Assembly: GCA_039654915.1 (NCBI GenBank)
Contig: CM077597.1
Span: 76,758,001-76,822,000, forward strand
Reading direction: 5' to 3'
Source of the DNA: Aquilaria yunnanensis
Lineage: Eukaryota > Streptophyta > Magnoliopsida > Malvales > Thymelaeaceae
DNA length: 64,000 nt
Part shown: one piece after another, positions 20,682 to 32,383 of the stretch
Layout of the letters: each line of letters begins with the position of its first letter
Position numbering within the stretch: the first letter of the stretch is position 1
Made by a program: the position numbers and the translations under genes
Notes under the pieces: generated by a model
The model's database searches: none
Told to the model about the DNA's origin: nothing
The model's input: only the letters and a program-made list of their open reading frames with translations

Positions 20682-23629
20682 TGTGGCAACGTCGGGTTTT
20701 TTGGAGTCGCCACCAATCTGTTTCACCTAGGTCGATTGGTCACCTTAAAATTGGTCTGCGAGAGTTCGGGGATCGGGAGTACGGTTACGCTAAAACAACT
20801 TTGTTATAGCGCCCAAAATTGGCACCTTAGTTGATTTTAATTTTGTTTTGCTTTGCTTTTAGAAAATATTCAGTTAATTTTCAAACTAGAAATTTTAACT
20901 GAATTAATCGGATGTGGATTTTTAAATTAATTTATATAAAATTTGATACTTCCGAACCATGGACTCTGCCGAGTCATTTGGACACGGAAGATTTAATTCC
21001 GAACCATGGACTCTGCCGAGTCACCCGGACACGGAATTTGATAAAATTTTAAATAAATTAATCCATATCGTAAATATGGATTTTTATCTTTGTATTTATT
21101 TAATTTAATTAAAAAGTAGATGTTTTTCAAACCGTAGATCCTGACGGATCATCCGGATATGGAAATTATTTTTAAAAAGGTGAGCCAAAAAATAATTATT
21201 TAATCAAAATTTCATTTATTTAATAATGAAACCAAAAATTTATGTATATTTCAAAAAAAATAAGAGAAAAGTCTTAATACTTTATTTGATAAAAGGTGAA
21301 CAAAAAAAATAATTATTTAATCAAAGTTTTATTTAATAAAGGAAACAAAAATTGATATGTATATTTCAAAAATAAAAGAAAAGTTTTAATATTTTTATTT
21401 GTTTTATTTTGTTTTAATGAAAGATTAACCAAAAGTAATTATTTAATTAAGAAACCAAAAGTAATTATTTAATTAAGAAACCAAAAATTTATATGCATAT
21501 TTTAAAAATAAATAAAAGTTTTTGATATTTATATATTTTATTTTTTTGTGTTCTTTTTTATTGATAAAATAATTTTCTAATTTATAAGTCTAAAAATACA
21601 TCTAATTAATAAGTCTAAAATATTTAAAAAAATTTAATTCTTTTTTTCTTGTTTATTTTTATTACCTTTATTTGAAATTATTTGGGTAAAATTTTATTTT
21701 GTTTAATAAAGGAAACAAAAAGTTATATCTTTTTATTATTTTGAAAGAAATAAGTAAAATATTACTGGATAAAAAATAAGTAAAATATTATCCCAAAGTT
21801 TTTATTTTTTTTAATAATAAAAGAAAATTTATTTATACACTTTATGTAAAAAAAAATATATTTTATATACTTTATTTAAAAAATATTTTCCAAGCCATGG
21901 ATCCTGGCGGATCATTTGGACACGGAGTTTAATTAATTATTTATTTAATTAATTATTAATTAAATCATAATTTTTATTGGATTTTTATTATTGTTTTTCT
22001 TGAATTTTTAATTATTATTACTATAGAAATATATTTAAAAACAGAATTGATTTTTGTTGTATTTTTAGAATTATTTAATTATGTTTGTTAAATAATTTTT
22101 AATAAAAAGAATAAAAAGTTTAACTTTTTGTTCTCTTTAAAGAAATAATTAAAACATATGTTTCAAAATAATAAAAGATAATTGTCTTTAAAAAAACGAT
22201 TTTTAAATAGAATAAAGTTAATTATTCACATAAAAGAATCTTCTTTTAATTAGTTACTGTTTACTTATTTATTTATTTTTTATTATCAAATAAGTAAAAT
22301 AAATTTTATCATAAAATAAAGTTTTGGCATAAAGGAAAATTAAATAAAGTAAAGTAAAGGGGAGGTTTTATTTTAGTTTAGACATAAAAAAATGCATAAA
22401 ATAACACATGTAAACATATAAAGGAATATTAAAAGATAATAAATAAATAAATACAGTGGGGCTTTTTGACCATCCACTTAAAAAATAAATAAATATAAGG
22501 CATAACCTTCCATGAATTATAAAAGTTAGCAAGAGTTAGTAAAGTTAGATGTTAATATTAATGACAATAATAATAAAAGTTAGTAAAGTTAGTAAATTAG
22601 TAACAATAATAATAATAAAAGGTTAGTAAAGTTAGTAAGTTAATAACAATAATAGCAATAAAAAAAAAGGTTAGTAAGGTTAGTAAGTTAGTGAGTTAAT
22701 AACAATTATAACAATAATAAAAGGTTAGTAAGGTTAGTAAGTTAGTAAGTTAATAACAACAGTAATAAAAGTTAATAATGATAATAATAATAAACCAGTA
22801 AAATATAAAAGGAAAGTTAGTAATTAATTCTCTGCAAGAATAAAATAAAAGGTTAGTGACTCAATAGAAATAAATTGAAAAGATGAAGGGCGAAAGCTGA
22901 ATTTTACCTAGGAACTAAAATTTCTAATCCTCCAGGAAACGCGGACGCGCGCGAGGAAAAAAAAAAAAAAAAAAAACAGTGAGAGAAGGTTTAGGTTTTC
23001 TGGAGAGGAAGAGAAGAGGGCCAGGGACCTAGGCTAATTTTTTTCCTTTTTCTTAAACGGAGCTCTAAGCTTTCTATCTATTTTTTTTCTATGTTCAGCA
23101 CAAAATTTGGGGGGCTATTTATAGAGGAAGTTTAGCTGAACTGTTGATGGATAAATTAATAAAAAATTTCAAACTTATCTCTTAAATTGGTAAAATGACA
23201 ATTTTAGTCCTTTACGTCTCTCAGCCTCAGGATAAGTTCCTGAAGCTTCTGATTTTGACAATTTTATCGTTTTCTGTCAATTTGAGCCAAAAACGTCGGC
23301 AGGCTCAAAATTTTATGTGACAAACTACCAAATGCTCCTGGAACTTTTAGAATTTGTCAATTTTTTCCGAAACTTCTCAATTTTGTCATTTTTACCTCAA
23401 ACTTTTAATTTTTTGTCATTTTTTTCATGAAATTTTATTTTATTTCAAACATACACATATTCACACATATATCATTTTAAATCAAATTTTCACAAAACAA
23501 AAATATATTTTAAACTAATTAAATTTTTTTTAATAATAATAGTAATATATATTTTTTTTTAAATTAATTTTTTTTTAATAAAATTTTTTTCAAAATTTTA
23601 AAACACCCGGACGAAATTGGGTGTCAACA
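20682..23629 (-). repeat. LTR C (2948 bp, recombinant)
   Basis: Begins TGTGGCAACG at 20682 and ends TGTCAACA at 23629. The U3 part (about 23095-23629) is nearly identical to LTRs A/B, but the R/U5 part (about 20900-23090) is clearly diverged in sequence and length, with its own (GTTAGTAA)-rich repeats at 22510-22780. The preceding primer-binding site (20661-20679) also differs slightly (TGGCGACTCCGCTGGCGAC). Confidence 0.85.
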
Positions 23630-25090
23630 GTACGTAACCCAGAAGGATTGGTCACAAGGGTATTACTGGGGAAGTATTTTCCCTTTTCTGCCTTCACTCG
23701 AACGTCGATGCCCAAGATATATGTTTAGTGATCTACAAAGGGCTGAAGGCAGGATGAGACATTCTTATGAAGGGTTCTTTCTGGAGAGTAGGAAATGAGT
23801 CTAATATTCATTTATGGAATGATAACTGGATCCAGGGGGAACATCTGAAACCAATAACTAGTCTCATGCCAAGAACGGAAGAATGAAGAGTTGAGCAGCT
23901 CATCGATCATCACGCTTTTCAGTGGAACCATTCGCTTATTGATGCGTTACTACATCCAACAGATGCTAGTCAAGTGAAATTACTGCCACTGTCCACGAGA
24001 TGCAAAGATGATGTCTTGACCTGGAGTATGCATGATGATGGGAAATTTTTAGTGAAGTTGGCTTATTTTCTGGCTTTTGTGGCCCTATATGGACATGATC
24101 CTATGGTAAGGTCTAAATTTTGGGCATGGTTCTGGAGTCTGGTACTTCCACCAAGAATCCAGCTGTTTATGTGGCGCTTATTCTCAGAGGCATTGCCGAC
24201 ACGCGACAACTTGATGAGTAGAGGCATTGGGGCTATAAAGGAATGCCCAGTTTGTGGTTCAAGCAGCGAATTAATAGCCCACCTATTGTTCCAGTGCCCA
24301 TTCTCACAACGCATATAGGATAGGATGGGGCTATCCTTCTCTATAACGCCAACTGAGTAATGTGATGGCCTTAAGGCTTATACAGAGTCAGCTGAACACT
24401 GTACATTGAAGGTAGCAACAGCAGCATGGTTCATTTGGTCTAACCGTAATAAGGTGGTGTTCAAACATTACTGCCAAAGTCTACTGGGGATCTGTGCCGT
24501 AATTGAAGCGTGGATCGATAATTGGAAGAGATTTGGCCAGACTGAGATATCTCACCCAGCCCAGACCACTCAACATCCCCCCACCCATCCTTGCTGCTGG
24601 AGTTATCTGCCACCGGAGGGTGTTCATAAGGTAAACGTAGATGTTGCTATAAATATTTCTAAGAAACGAGGAAGCGTCGGGCTGATATGTAGGAATGAAA
24701 GGGGAGGGGTTCAGTTTGCTGTTCACTACGGTTTTGAGTACCCAGGTTGAGATGCTCTTCATTTGGAAGCTTTGGCTATCCTTTGGGGTACCAGGGAAGC
24801 AAGGAGAGCTGGTCTGCAGTGAGCCATTATTGAGTTTGATTCCTCCATTCTAGTTACTGAACTCACAAAGGGGACTATTCTTTTTTTATATTATTTTGGG
24901 GCTAGCTTTGCTTGATGAATCCCGCTCACTAGGCAGTTTATTTAAGTCATGTGTTTTAGTTTTTACCAGGAGAGTAGTGAATGGCGCAGCACATGCCCTC
25001 GCTATGAAGGGTTTAGGAAGCTTAGGAAGGTCATCGTATAACTATCCCCTACCGGACTGGTTGATGTCTGCTTTGCATTAGTTTAATGTG
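23630..25090 (+). pseudogene. L1-type LINE 3' remnant (zf-RVT and RNase H domains)
   Basis: Broken reading frames. 23635-23860 resembles the region after LINE reverse transcriptase (NPEGLVTRVLLGKYFP, then GSFWRVGNESNIHLWNDNW). 23974-24318 is a zf-RVT domain (LPPRIQLFMWR, LPTRDNLMSRGI, CPVCGSSSELIAHLLFQCPF). 24406-25081 is a plant LINE RNase H-like domain (HKVNVDVAI, LEALAILWGTREARRAG, VNGAAHALA) with stops and frame changes. Position 23630 is where the retrotransposon inserted; the rest of this LINE would lie left of the window or be lost. Confidence 0.85.
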
Positions 25091-25117
25091 AAAGCATACA
25101 TTTTCAAAAAAACAAAA

Positions 25118-25454
25118 ATTAATAACTTGCACCAAATATATGGTCATTAGCGGAAATTACTGCGATGACCCTCGGTCTAGTGCTCTTTGCGACAACACCC
25201 GCACAAATGAGAGGGAAATATTTTGGGTTGTGCGAAGCTCAAGAAAGTTTGCTGGGAGTTTTATTGGTGACGACATGGAAATTGTTCCTGACGATGGTAG
25301 CAACGGGATTCCATTGAAGATCAGCTCGCTTCACTTAGTCTTAACCCATCAGGAGAATTGGATGATCGAACATATAAATTGGATGAAGGGACAGATGAAT
25401 CGGATGATGAAGCAGATGAATTTCTACAATGACCATGGGTTTTCTCTTCGCTAG
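25118..25454 (+). pseudogene. Partial duplicate of the cysteine-rich exon
   Basis: About 330 bp matching exon 2 of the gene at 26683-32383, from AATAACTTGCACCAAATATA onward. The reading frame is shifted by small indels near 25213-25265, the 45-bp internal duplication of the other copy is absent, and the end runs into unrelated sequence. No signal-peptide exon was found nearby. Confidence 0.7.
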
Positions 25455-26540
25455 GACAAGTGCGTAGAGGAGTGAGGGGAATATTTTGGATTGTGGGATG
25501 ACCATGGATCTTCCCTTTTTACTGGTTGTGTGGACTAGGGTTCTAGCTAGATTTACCTGATTTACTGTACGATTATTTGTTGTAGATTTATATGTTCATA
25601 GACTATGCATTTCCTGTTGTCACCGAGAAGGCGACAATCCCCTTCTTCCTCGCGATCTCCAGACCCAAAGCCCTTGAGAGAGAGCTAATCCTGTCTTTCT
25701 TAGTCCATAGTAAAACTATGCTCCCATGTCTTAATTTCTTTTTTTTTTTTTTTTTTATGCTTGTTATTTAAAAAAAAAATCTTGAATCTAGTTAAGGCTC
25801 AAGGAGTCTAGCTATAAATAAATCCTTCAATTTTCAGACTCGCAAAATTGCAATTAAAGAAGCAGTATGTGGTTTTATGTAAATTTTACCACATTAAACA
25901 ATTTTCATTAATTGCTTATAGGTCGAAGAATGATGTGTAACAAGATGAAGAGGACATGTCATTTTTGTGAGTTTTCAATAAATTTGTATAGGAAATTACA
26001 AAACAATCCGCCACGAATTTCTCAAGGACTGCTCCTATACAAAAATTGCTGCTTAAGGGACCAAATCTTGTCAGCTACTACAGCTCTAAATGCTGATAGA
26101 ATACAAATATTTTGGGTATGAAAGATCACATATAAAAGTTAGAGGACAACCTATCTATTTCTTAAAATTTAGAGGGTGTCAAGTCACAATTTGATAATAT
26201 CGGCACACAATGCATCTAGTGGGATTTGATTTCTAAATGGGGTAGTAAGTGTGCTATTTCTTAGCCGTGAAGCTGTAGACAAAATGCATAGATTTATACA
26301 ACGCTATACAACTGGTTGCAACAATTATTGTCGTCCCCATCATAAAATTTCAGAGCGAGCGTAGATAACAACTTAAAATGCCGAAAAAAATAAGAAAAAC
26401 AACTTAAATTGGAATTTTGCGTCGAATATGCTTACCTTATTTTGTTTGTTCTTCGGGAAAAACCACTCACAGCTCTTATATTAGAGACACAGATGAAGTC
26501 TAATTATTTCATCATTTCCGATCTTTCCTGATAATAAATT
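25455..26540. other. Intergenic sequence without a supportable feature
   Basis: Noncoding in appearance, with a T-run at 25740-25757. Short ORFs (for example 25912-26121) show no recognisable domain. Confidence 0.5.
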
Positions 26541-26597
26541 CTAGTTTTTCGTTAATTGGTTTCATACATTCTAGTTTTTTGTTAATTGGTTTCATAC
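26541..26597 (+). repeat. Short direct duplication upstream of the predicted exon 1
   Basis: The segment CTAGTTTTTCGTTAATTGGT plus TTCATAC is repeated once in tandem (C/T difference). A minor local duplication. Confidence 0.7.
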
Positions 26598-26682
26598 TTC
26601 ACAAGCTGTTGGAACCTGATTCATCACCCACCATCTTGCAAGAGGACACGGATTGGTCGCCGGGACAGATCGAAAGAAGAGC

Positions 26683-29600
26683 ATGGCTAAGTGGTTTTTC
26701 ACCACCGGCAGCTGCGTCAGCCTTCTTGGTGTTCTGTCTCTGCTTATGCTCGCTCCGAAAGGTTAGTCTTCTATTCATCTGCCTCTGTCTTGTCTTGCCT
26801 CTTCTCAACGAAGCTTTTCCATTCTTTTGCTGCTGGATAGGGAAAAAGTGCTCCTCAGATTTTGGAAATCTAATCTTCTAACTTCCTGCACTTCTTCCTC
26901 TATCTGGTCTTGAAAAGGGTCGATATGACCTTCAAAGTGGAAGCCGCCAAATCGGTTGCAAATTGGTGGCTATGACCTTCAAAAATGCCAGATTTGCAAT
27001 CGACAAGAATGGCCGCTAAAAACCCGGTGCCTTTATACTTTTGGGTCCTATTTTTTAACCTTGTAATAATGATGTATTTGCGATCGAAATCTGACCAATA
27101 CCTTTATATCCCTTTTCTATCGTTTTTGTTAGTTGCTTCCATACAATTTGGTGATCAATTTGGCTTTGTAGGAATGGAGTTAGCTTTAAAAATTATTCTC
27201 TAATAATCTTGTATACTAGTTTTCCGTACGATGTATGAGTTTATTTTTTATATATTTTAATTGTATATATAATTGCATAATATTTATAATAATAATAATA
27301 AAAGTGATAATGATGATGATGATGATAATAATAATAATAATAATAATATAAGAGATTGAAAATAAAACTATATTTAATAGATTCAATAAAATTTAATTAG
27401 CTATTTTTAGTTTTTTTATTGTAAAGAAATGAATAAAATGATTATATGAATAATGATCTGTCTAAAATCTAAAAAGTGAGTTCAATCTTCAACTTTTTCT
27501 TTCTTAAGATTCCCTAAAACCAAATAAAGAATAGAACATCAATTCCTAATCATTAGGTTTGTAAGTATAAAATTAGATTAACTCTTCAAAGGTAAATGGT
27601 AAAAAATGAAATACATACATTTGAGAAGATATTTTTTATTTTTTATTTTTATATTAATAAAAATTTAAAAAAATGACTCAAATTAGTTTTTAGTAGGCAA
27701 GGAGAGTGAAAAAGGAAATGGAAATTGCAAATATAGATTAATTTTATTCTTTTAGCTAAACAACAAAGAGAAGATTAGTGTAGAAAAATTAAAAATAATA
27801 CAATTAATTGCATCTAACACCATATTTTGAACAATTTTATGAAGCAACCAATATTGTTACATAGAACAAGTGCAAATCCATCACCACTAATGAAAAATGA
27901 TATAAATATTAGACAGGATGATAACTTTCTTTTGTTTTAAGAAAAAAATAAAATAAGAGCAATAAAAAATTGAAATGATAATGGATAGATTTAGAATTAC
28001 CTAAAGCATATACCCAAAAGCCTAGTCTTTTGGCATTTTATAGACTTAAAAGTTTTTTGTTCTTTCCTCTAACTAACAAGGCTAAGCTAATTTATACTAA
28101 TTATTTTTTTCTAATTACTATGTAAATAGTTTTGATTTAAATAATTTAATTGCACAATCAATATGTAAATTTGATATTATTATTGCATCAAATTTAGTAG
28201 CTAATAAATGTTAGTAACTGAACTATTAAATAAAATAATAAATAATTTTAATAGTATTACCACCATAACAATCTAATTGGTAACAAAAACTCTAGAAAAA
28301 ACCTTCATAAAGAGTCCAATTATATTAATCATTAAATTAAAAGGCTATATGAATAAATGACTAACTCTAAATCCATTGGTGTACTTTAATAGGTATAATT
28401 AATTATATGTAAGATGAATAGAAAATTAGAAATAGAAGATTAGGAAAAAATTATAACTCAACAAAGATTCTTAAGGATGTCAATACAATAAAAATCTAAA
28501 TAATATAATGTAGTTAAAGAGTCCCTAAAATATTTTTTCATTGAAGAATAAGTCAAAAAATTTTAAAGTAATAAAAAAAGCTCCATAATTAACTATTTCA
28601 ATCAATTGTCTAGGTTTCTCCAAAACAATGTACAAATCCATCACCACTAATGCAAAAAGTATAGAAATATTGGATGGTATGAGAAGCCTATTTTGTTTTA
28701 ATAAAATAAAATAAGAGAAATAGAAGAACAAAATGATAATAGATAGAATTAGAATTACCTGAAGTTATATATCTAAAGCCTAATCCTTTGGTATCCTATA
28801 GACTTAAAAGTTTTTTGTTCATTTCTCTAACTAACAAGGTTAGGTTATTTACACTAATTGTTTTTTTTCCAATTACTATGTAATTAGTTTTGATTTAAAG
28901 AATTATATTGCACAATCAACATGTAAATTAGCATAATTAGTGCATCAAATTTATTTCCTAATAAAAGTTAGGAACTAAAACAATAAAAAATGAGTTAATT
29001 TAATAGTAGTATTACAAAACACTCTAATTGGCAATAATAACTCTAGAAAAATCTCATAGAGAGTGCAATTATATCAATCCTTAAATTGATATGTCATATG
29101 AGTAAACGATTAGCTATAAATTCATTCACATAGTTTAATAGGTAGAATTATGTTTAAAATGGGTAAAAATAAAAGACAAGGATCAAATTTGAACTCAACA
29201 AAGATTTATGAGGATATCAATACAATAAAAATTAAAATTATTGAGTGTAATTAAAGGATCTCTAAAGTATTTTTTCATTAAAGGGTGAATCAAAAGATTT
29301 TAAAGGATCAAAGAAGCTCTATAATTAATAGTTCTAATCTATTGTCTTGGTTTCTTCTTTATATATAGATATATAGATATAGATGATTCTATCTCTTTTT
29401 TCTATGCCTATATATATTTTGTTGCAGTTCTCCATCCACGTTTGACATATTCTTTGAATGTGTATAGCGTACTAGGCATTAATTCTTAAAATAAACAATA
29501 TATCAAATTTTGGATTGAAGTTAGTACAAATATTTAATATCTAAGATTTTTAAGATATCTATTCTCTTATTTGAATTCTTTTCCAACTAGTATTCCCTAT

Positions 29601-32383
29601 TAAGAAATTTCTAAGATATTTTTTCATGACCATTGTTATTTTTTTCAAGTGAAAAGAAAATTTTGTCCACAATGGATTTTTCACCGTTGCTCAAAATTAA
29701 TACAGGTTGTGCTATATATTCTGATAAAACTTCAAATCTTAGTGAACATAGATAGATTTATATCTGAGTAAATCTCTTGTGGGCATGTGTTATCTTCATT
29801 CAATTTTATTTTTTTTTGGATAATTGTGATTTCTTAACCTAATTCAATTCTGATTAAAGTGGTGTGGAAAATTGGTCATAGTAAAACGAAGCACTAAAAT
29901 TTTATAATAATAAAAGGTAAATCACTGGCTATACTGTTAAGCATAATATGTGTGTGTTATAAAATGATTGTAAAACTCATTGGGGGCTCAGATTTTTTAG
30001 GGGGGGTCGGGTCATATCAAGGTCCTCTACATCCTAATTGTCCTATTAAAGTCTCTTAACTCTAAGACATCACTTAATATTAGTTACTTCTTTAATTCTT
30101 TTATTAAGTTGGACAAAAAACATTGATATGACATAAAATTGAAGCCAGGTTGAAGCAGCTCCCTGCCAGATATGTTCGGGAGATATTAAATAATAAATTA
30201 TCTAATTTATTATTCTTATTTTTGTTTTCAGTTTTCACTTAACTTATATATAATTGAAACTCTATAATTTAAAAAGGCTAAAAATATTTTTTAATTTTTT
30301 AATTTTCAGTTAAAAATAATTTGATTAGTTTGCTTAGAGAAAAATTTGTAAATAGTTAATTAAGTTCTGAATAACAATTGAAAAAAACAATGAGCTTTTT
30401 AATGAATTTTTGAATCTGAAAATAAAAGAGCCACCGTGAATCATACTCCTTCAAAAAGATGGCTCATTGAAAAGAGATGATTTTAGTGGGAAAAATTCGA
30501 ATATTACGTGTTTAACTTTTTACATGTTTTATGTTTTCAAAATAAGAAATGGCAAAAGGGACAATTTTACAATTAAAGTATAGGGCGGAGAGTAATTTTG
30601 CCACTAGAGTATTTTTCTAGAGAAATTTGCCACAAATATTTTTGAAATAGTTATATTTGCCATCAAGGTTTTGGAATAGAGAGATATTTACCACTATAAC
30701 AGTTAACGGTGAAAATATTCTATTATCGTAAAAAAAATTCCATCAGACTGGCCATGAGTTGGATATTCTACTAGCCATGTCAATTAATATGTGACATATT
30801 TGCCATCAATATATTTGAAACAAGCATATTTATCATCAATATTTTTAAAACGGGCACATTTGCTCTCAAATTCTAACACTAGTGATGGTGGTGACATCCA
30901 AGAAAGGTGAATGAAGTGGGGATTCTCCAATGGCGATCGATCACAAACAAGATATGACAAGTAATAATTGCTCTACAATTCCAACTAGCAAACAATAATA
31001 ACCCGGTAATTACTGTCGCTGGAGTTGAATAAATACATGGATTTAGATTGCTGGGGTTGGGTATGTGGCTGCGGCTGTTATGTGAGTAAGTTGAAGGAAA
31101 ATTGTGGTTAAAGTATTCATTGGTGCACTTCTCTAGCTTTTCATTTTCAGCAGATTGAGAAAAACACGTTGAAGATGTTGGCTTTGGTGTTCGAGATGAA
31201 AGATTAAGATAAAAAATAGAAAAGAAAAACAGCTTGAGTGATTATACAATAATTTTTACTTTTTACTATTTCCACTTGTGCCTTTACATTAGCTCCACGT
31301 CAGCAAAACACTATCACATCATCAATTTATCAGCAAGTCTTAACATGTCACTAACAGCAATGGTAAATATGTCCATTTCAAAAATGCTAGTGGTAAATTT
31401 CTTTGGAAAAATGCTTTAATGGCAAAATTACTCTCTATCTTATAATTTAATAGCAAAATTGCCCCTTTTGCCAATAACAAATATGTGAAAACTTTAATAT
31501 ATATTTATATATATATATATAATAAATTTAATTATTACTATTAAATTTCTAAATAATCAGTGTTGAAATTATTTGAAGTGTTTCAATTTTAGTAGTGTAT
31601 TCCATGAGCATAAAAATGAAAATTAATAAAAAATTTTACACCCAGGATAAATTTTGTTTCTTGTTTTCAAGTTTACCCATGAAAAGTCAGTTTGAAATTC
31701 TTTGAAGGAAAAAAAAATGAAAGGTTTGAAAAATTAGAGTAAGTTCTAGGGAATTGGATTTCTCTAGGCAGTTAGGCTACTTTTTTACTCTTAAATCTTT
31801 GCAAGTGCTTTTGCATGTTCTAATACTCTTCTATCTTAATTCCCCATAAAATGCAGTTGTACCTATAGAATCAATAACTTGCACCAAATATATGGTCATT
31901 ATCGGAAATTACTGCGATGACCCTTACTCTAACACTCTTTGCGACAACACGTGCATAAATGAGCGAGGGAAATATTTTGGGCTGTGCGAAACTCAAGAAA
32001 GCTTGCTGGCAGCTTTTGGTAAGGACATGGAAATTGTTCCTGACGATGATAGCATCGGGATTGCCATTGAAGATCAGCTCGCTTCACTTAGTCTTAACCC
32101 ATCAGGAGAATTGGAAGATCAGCTCGCTTCACTTAGTCTTAACCCATCAGGAGAATTGGAAGATCGAACATATCAATTGGGTCATCAAACATATCAACTG
32201 GATGATGAGACAGATGAATCGGATGATGAGACAGATGATTATGGAAACTATGAATCAGCAGAGGTATTTGGTGATCCCAATCCAACTTTCTGGGACGAAG
32301 TCCAACGTTCAACAACTGCAAATACTGTCCCCGTCGTCGATCCGGAGTGCTATTGTTGCATTCGGAAGCTACCCGAGCAGTGA
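26683..32383 (+). CDS. Predicted two-exon gene for a secreted cysteine-rich protein (defensin-like candidate)
   Basis: Exon 1 (26683-26761) encodes MAKWFFTTGSCVSLLGVLSL and six more residues, a convincing signal peptide, and ends at G|GTTAGT (phase 1). Exon 2 (31857-32383) follows a pyrimidine-rich tract ending ATGCAG and opens in the matching phase, giving about 201 residues. The mature part starts with a cysteine-rich block (ITCTK, NYCDDP, LCDNTC, FGLC), then a duplicated 15-residue unit (EDQLASLSLNPSGEL twice), an acidic Asp/Glu/Thr stretch and a CYCC end. The cysteine spacing and GLC recall defensin-like proteins, but the acidic insert is unusual, so the family is uncertain. The intron of about 5.1 kb holds a tandem duplication and a MULE-like element. 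The splice model is inferred; exon 2 could belong to another gene. Confidence 0.5.
27830..29355 (+). repeat. Diverged tandem duplication, ~750-790 bp unit
   Basis: Two direct copies (about 27830-28620 and 28621-29355) share ordered blocks such as AAATCCATCACCACTAATG, ATAGACTTAAAAGTTTTTTG, TCTAACTAACAAGG and ATTGTCT(A/T)GGTTTCT. Divergence looks substantial, so the duplication is old. Confidence 0.8.
30551..31472. mobile_element. Non-autonomous Mutator-like element with long inverted repeats
   Basis: It begins GGCAAAAGGGACAATTTTAC and ends with the inverse, ...AAAATTGCCCCTTTTGCC; the inverted repeats extend for about 200 bp with repeated ATTTGCCA-type blocks. The flanks AATAAGAAAT (30541-30550) and AATAACAAAT (31473-31482) form a target-site duplication of 9-10 bp with one mismatch, as expected for Mutator-like elements. 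No transposase ORF. Confidence 0.8.

Larger units (their letters stand above)
15532..23629 (-). mobile_element. Deletion derivative of the retrotransposon (LTR C - short internal - LTR B)
   Basis: Minus-strand order: LTR C, primer-binding-site-like sequence (20661-20679), 0.7 kb of spacer sequence (19948-20660, nearly identical to about 8440-9120), satellite array, hairpin repeats, polypurine tract and LTR B. The gag ORF and the CRP-LOG cassette are gone. One deletion joint lies in a T-run (near 19948), the other between spacer and primer-binding site (20660/20661). LTR C abuts LINE sequence, so 23629/23630 is an insertion edge. Confidence 0.85.
26762..31856 (+). other. Predicted intron, AT-rich
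   Basis: Starts GTTAGT and ends TTCCCCATAAAATGCAG. It contains microsatellite (ATA/ATG)n at 27285-27350, a 0.75 kb tandem duplication (27830-29355) and a transposon (30551-31472). No other gene seen. Confidence 0.45.

Noticed and set aside
24063..24762. Minus-strand ORFs at 24063-24314 and 24481-24762
   Set aside because: Shadows of the plus-strand LINE zf-RVT and RNase H regions.
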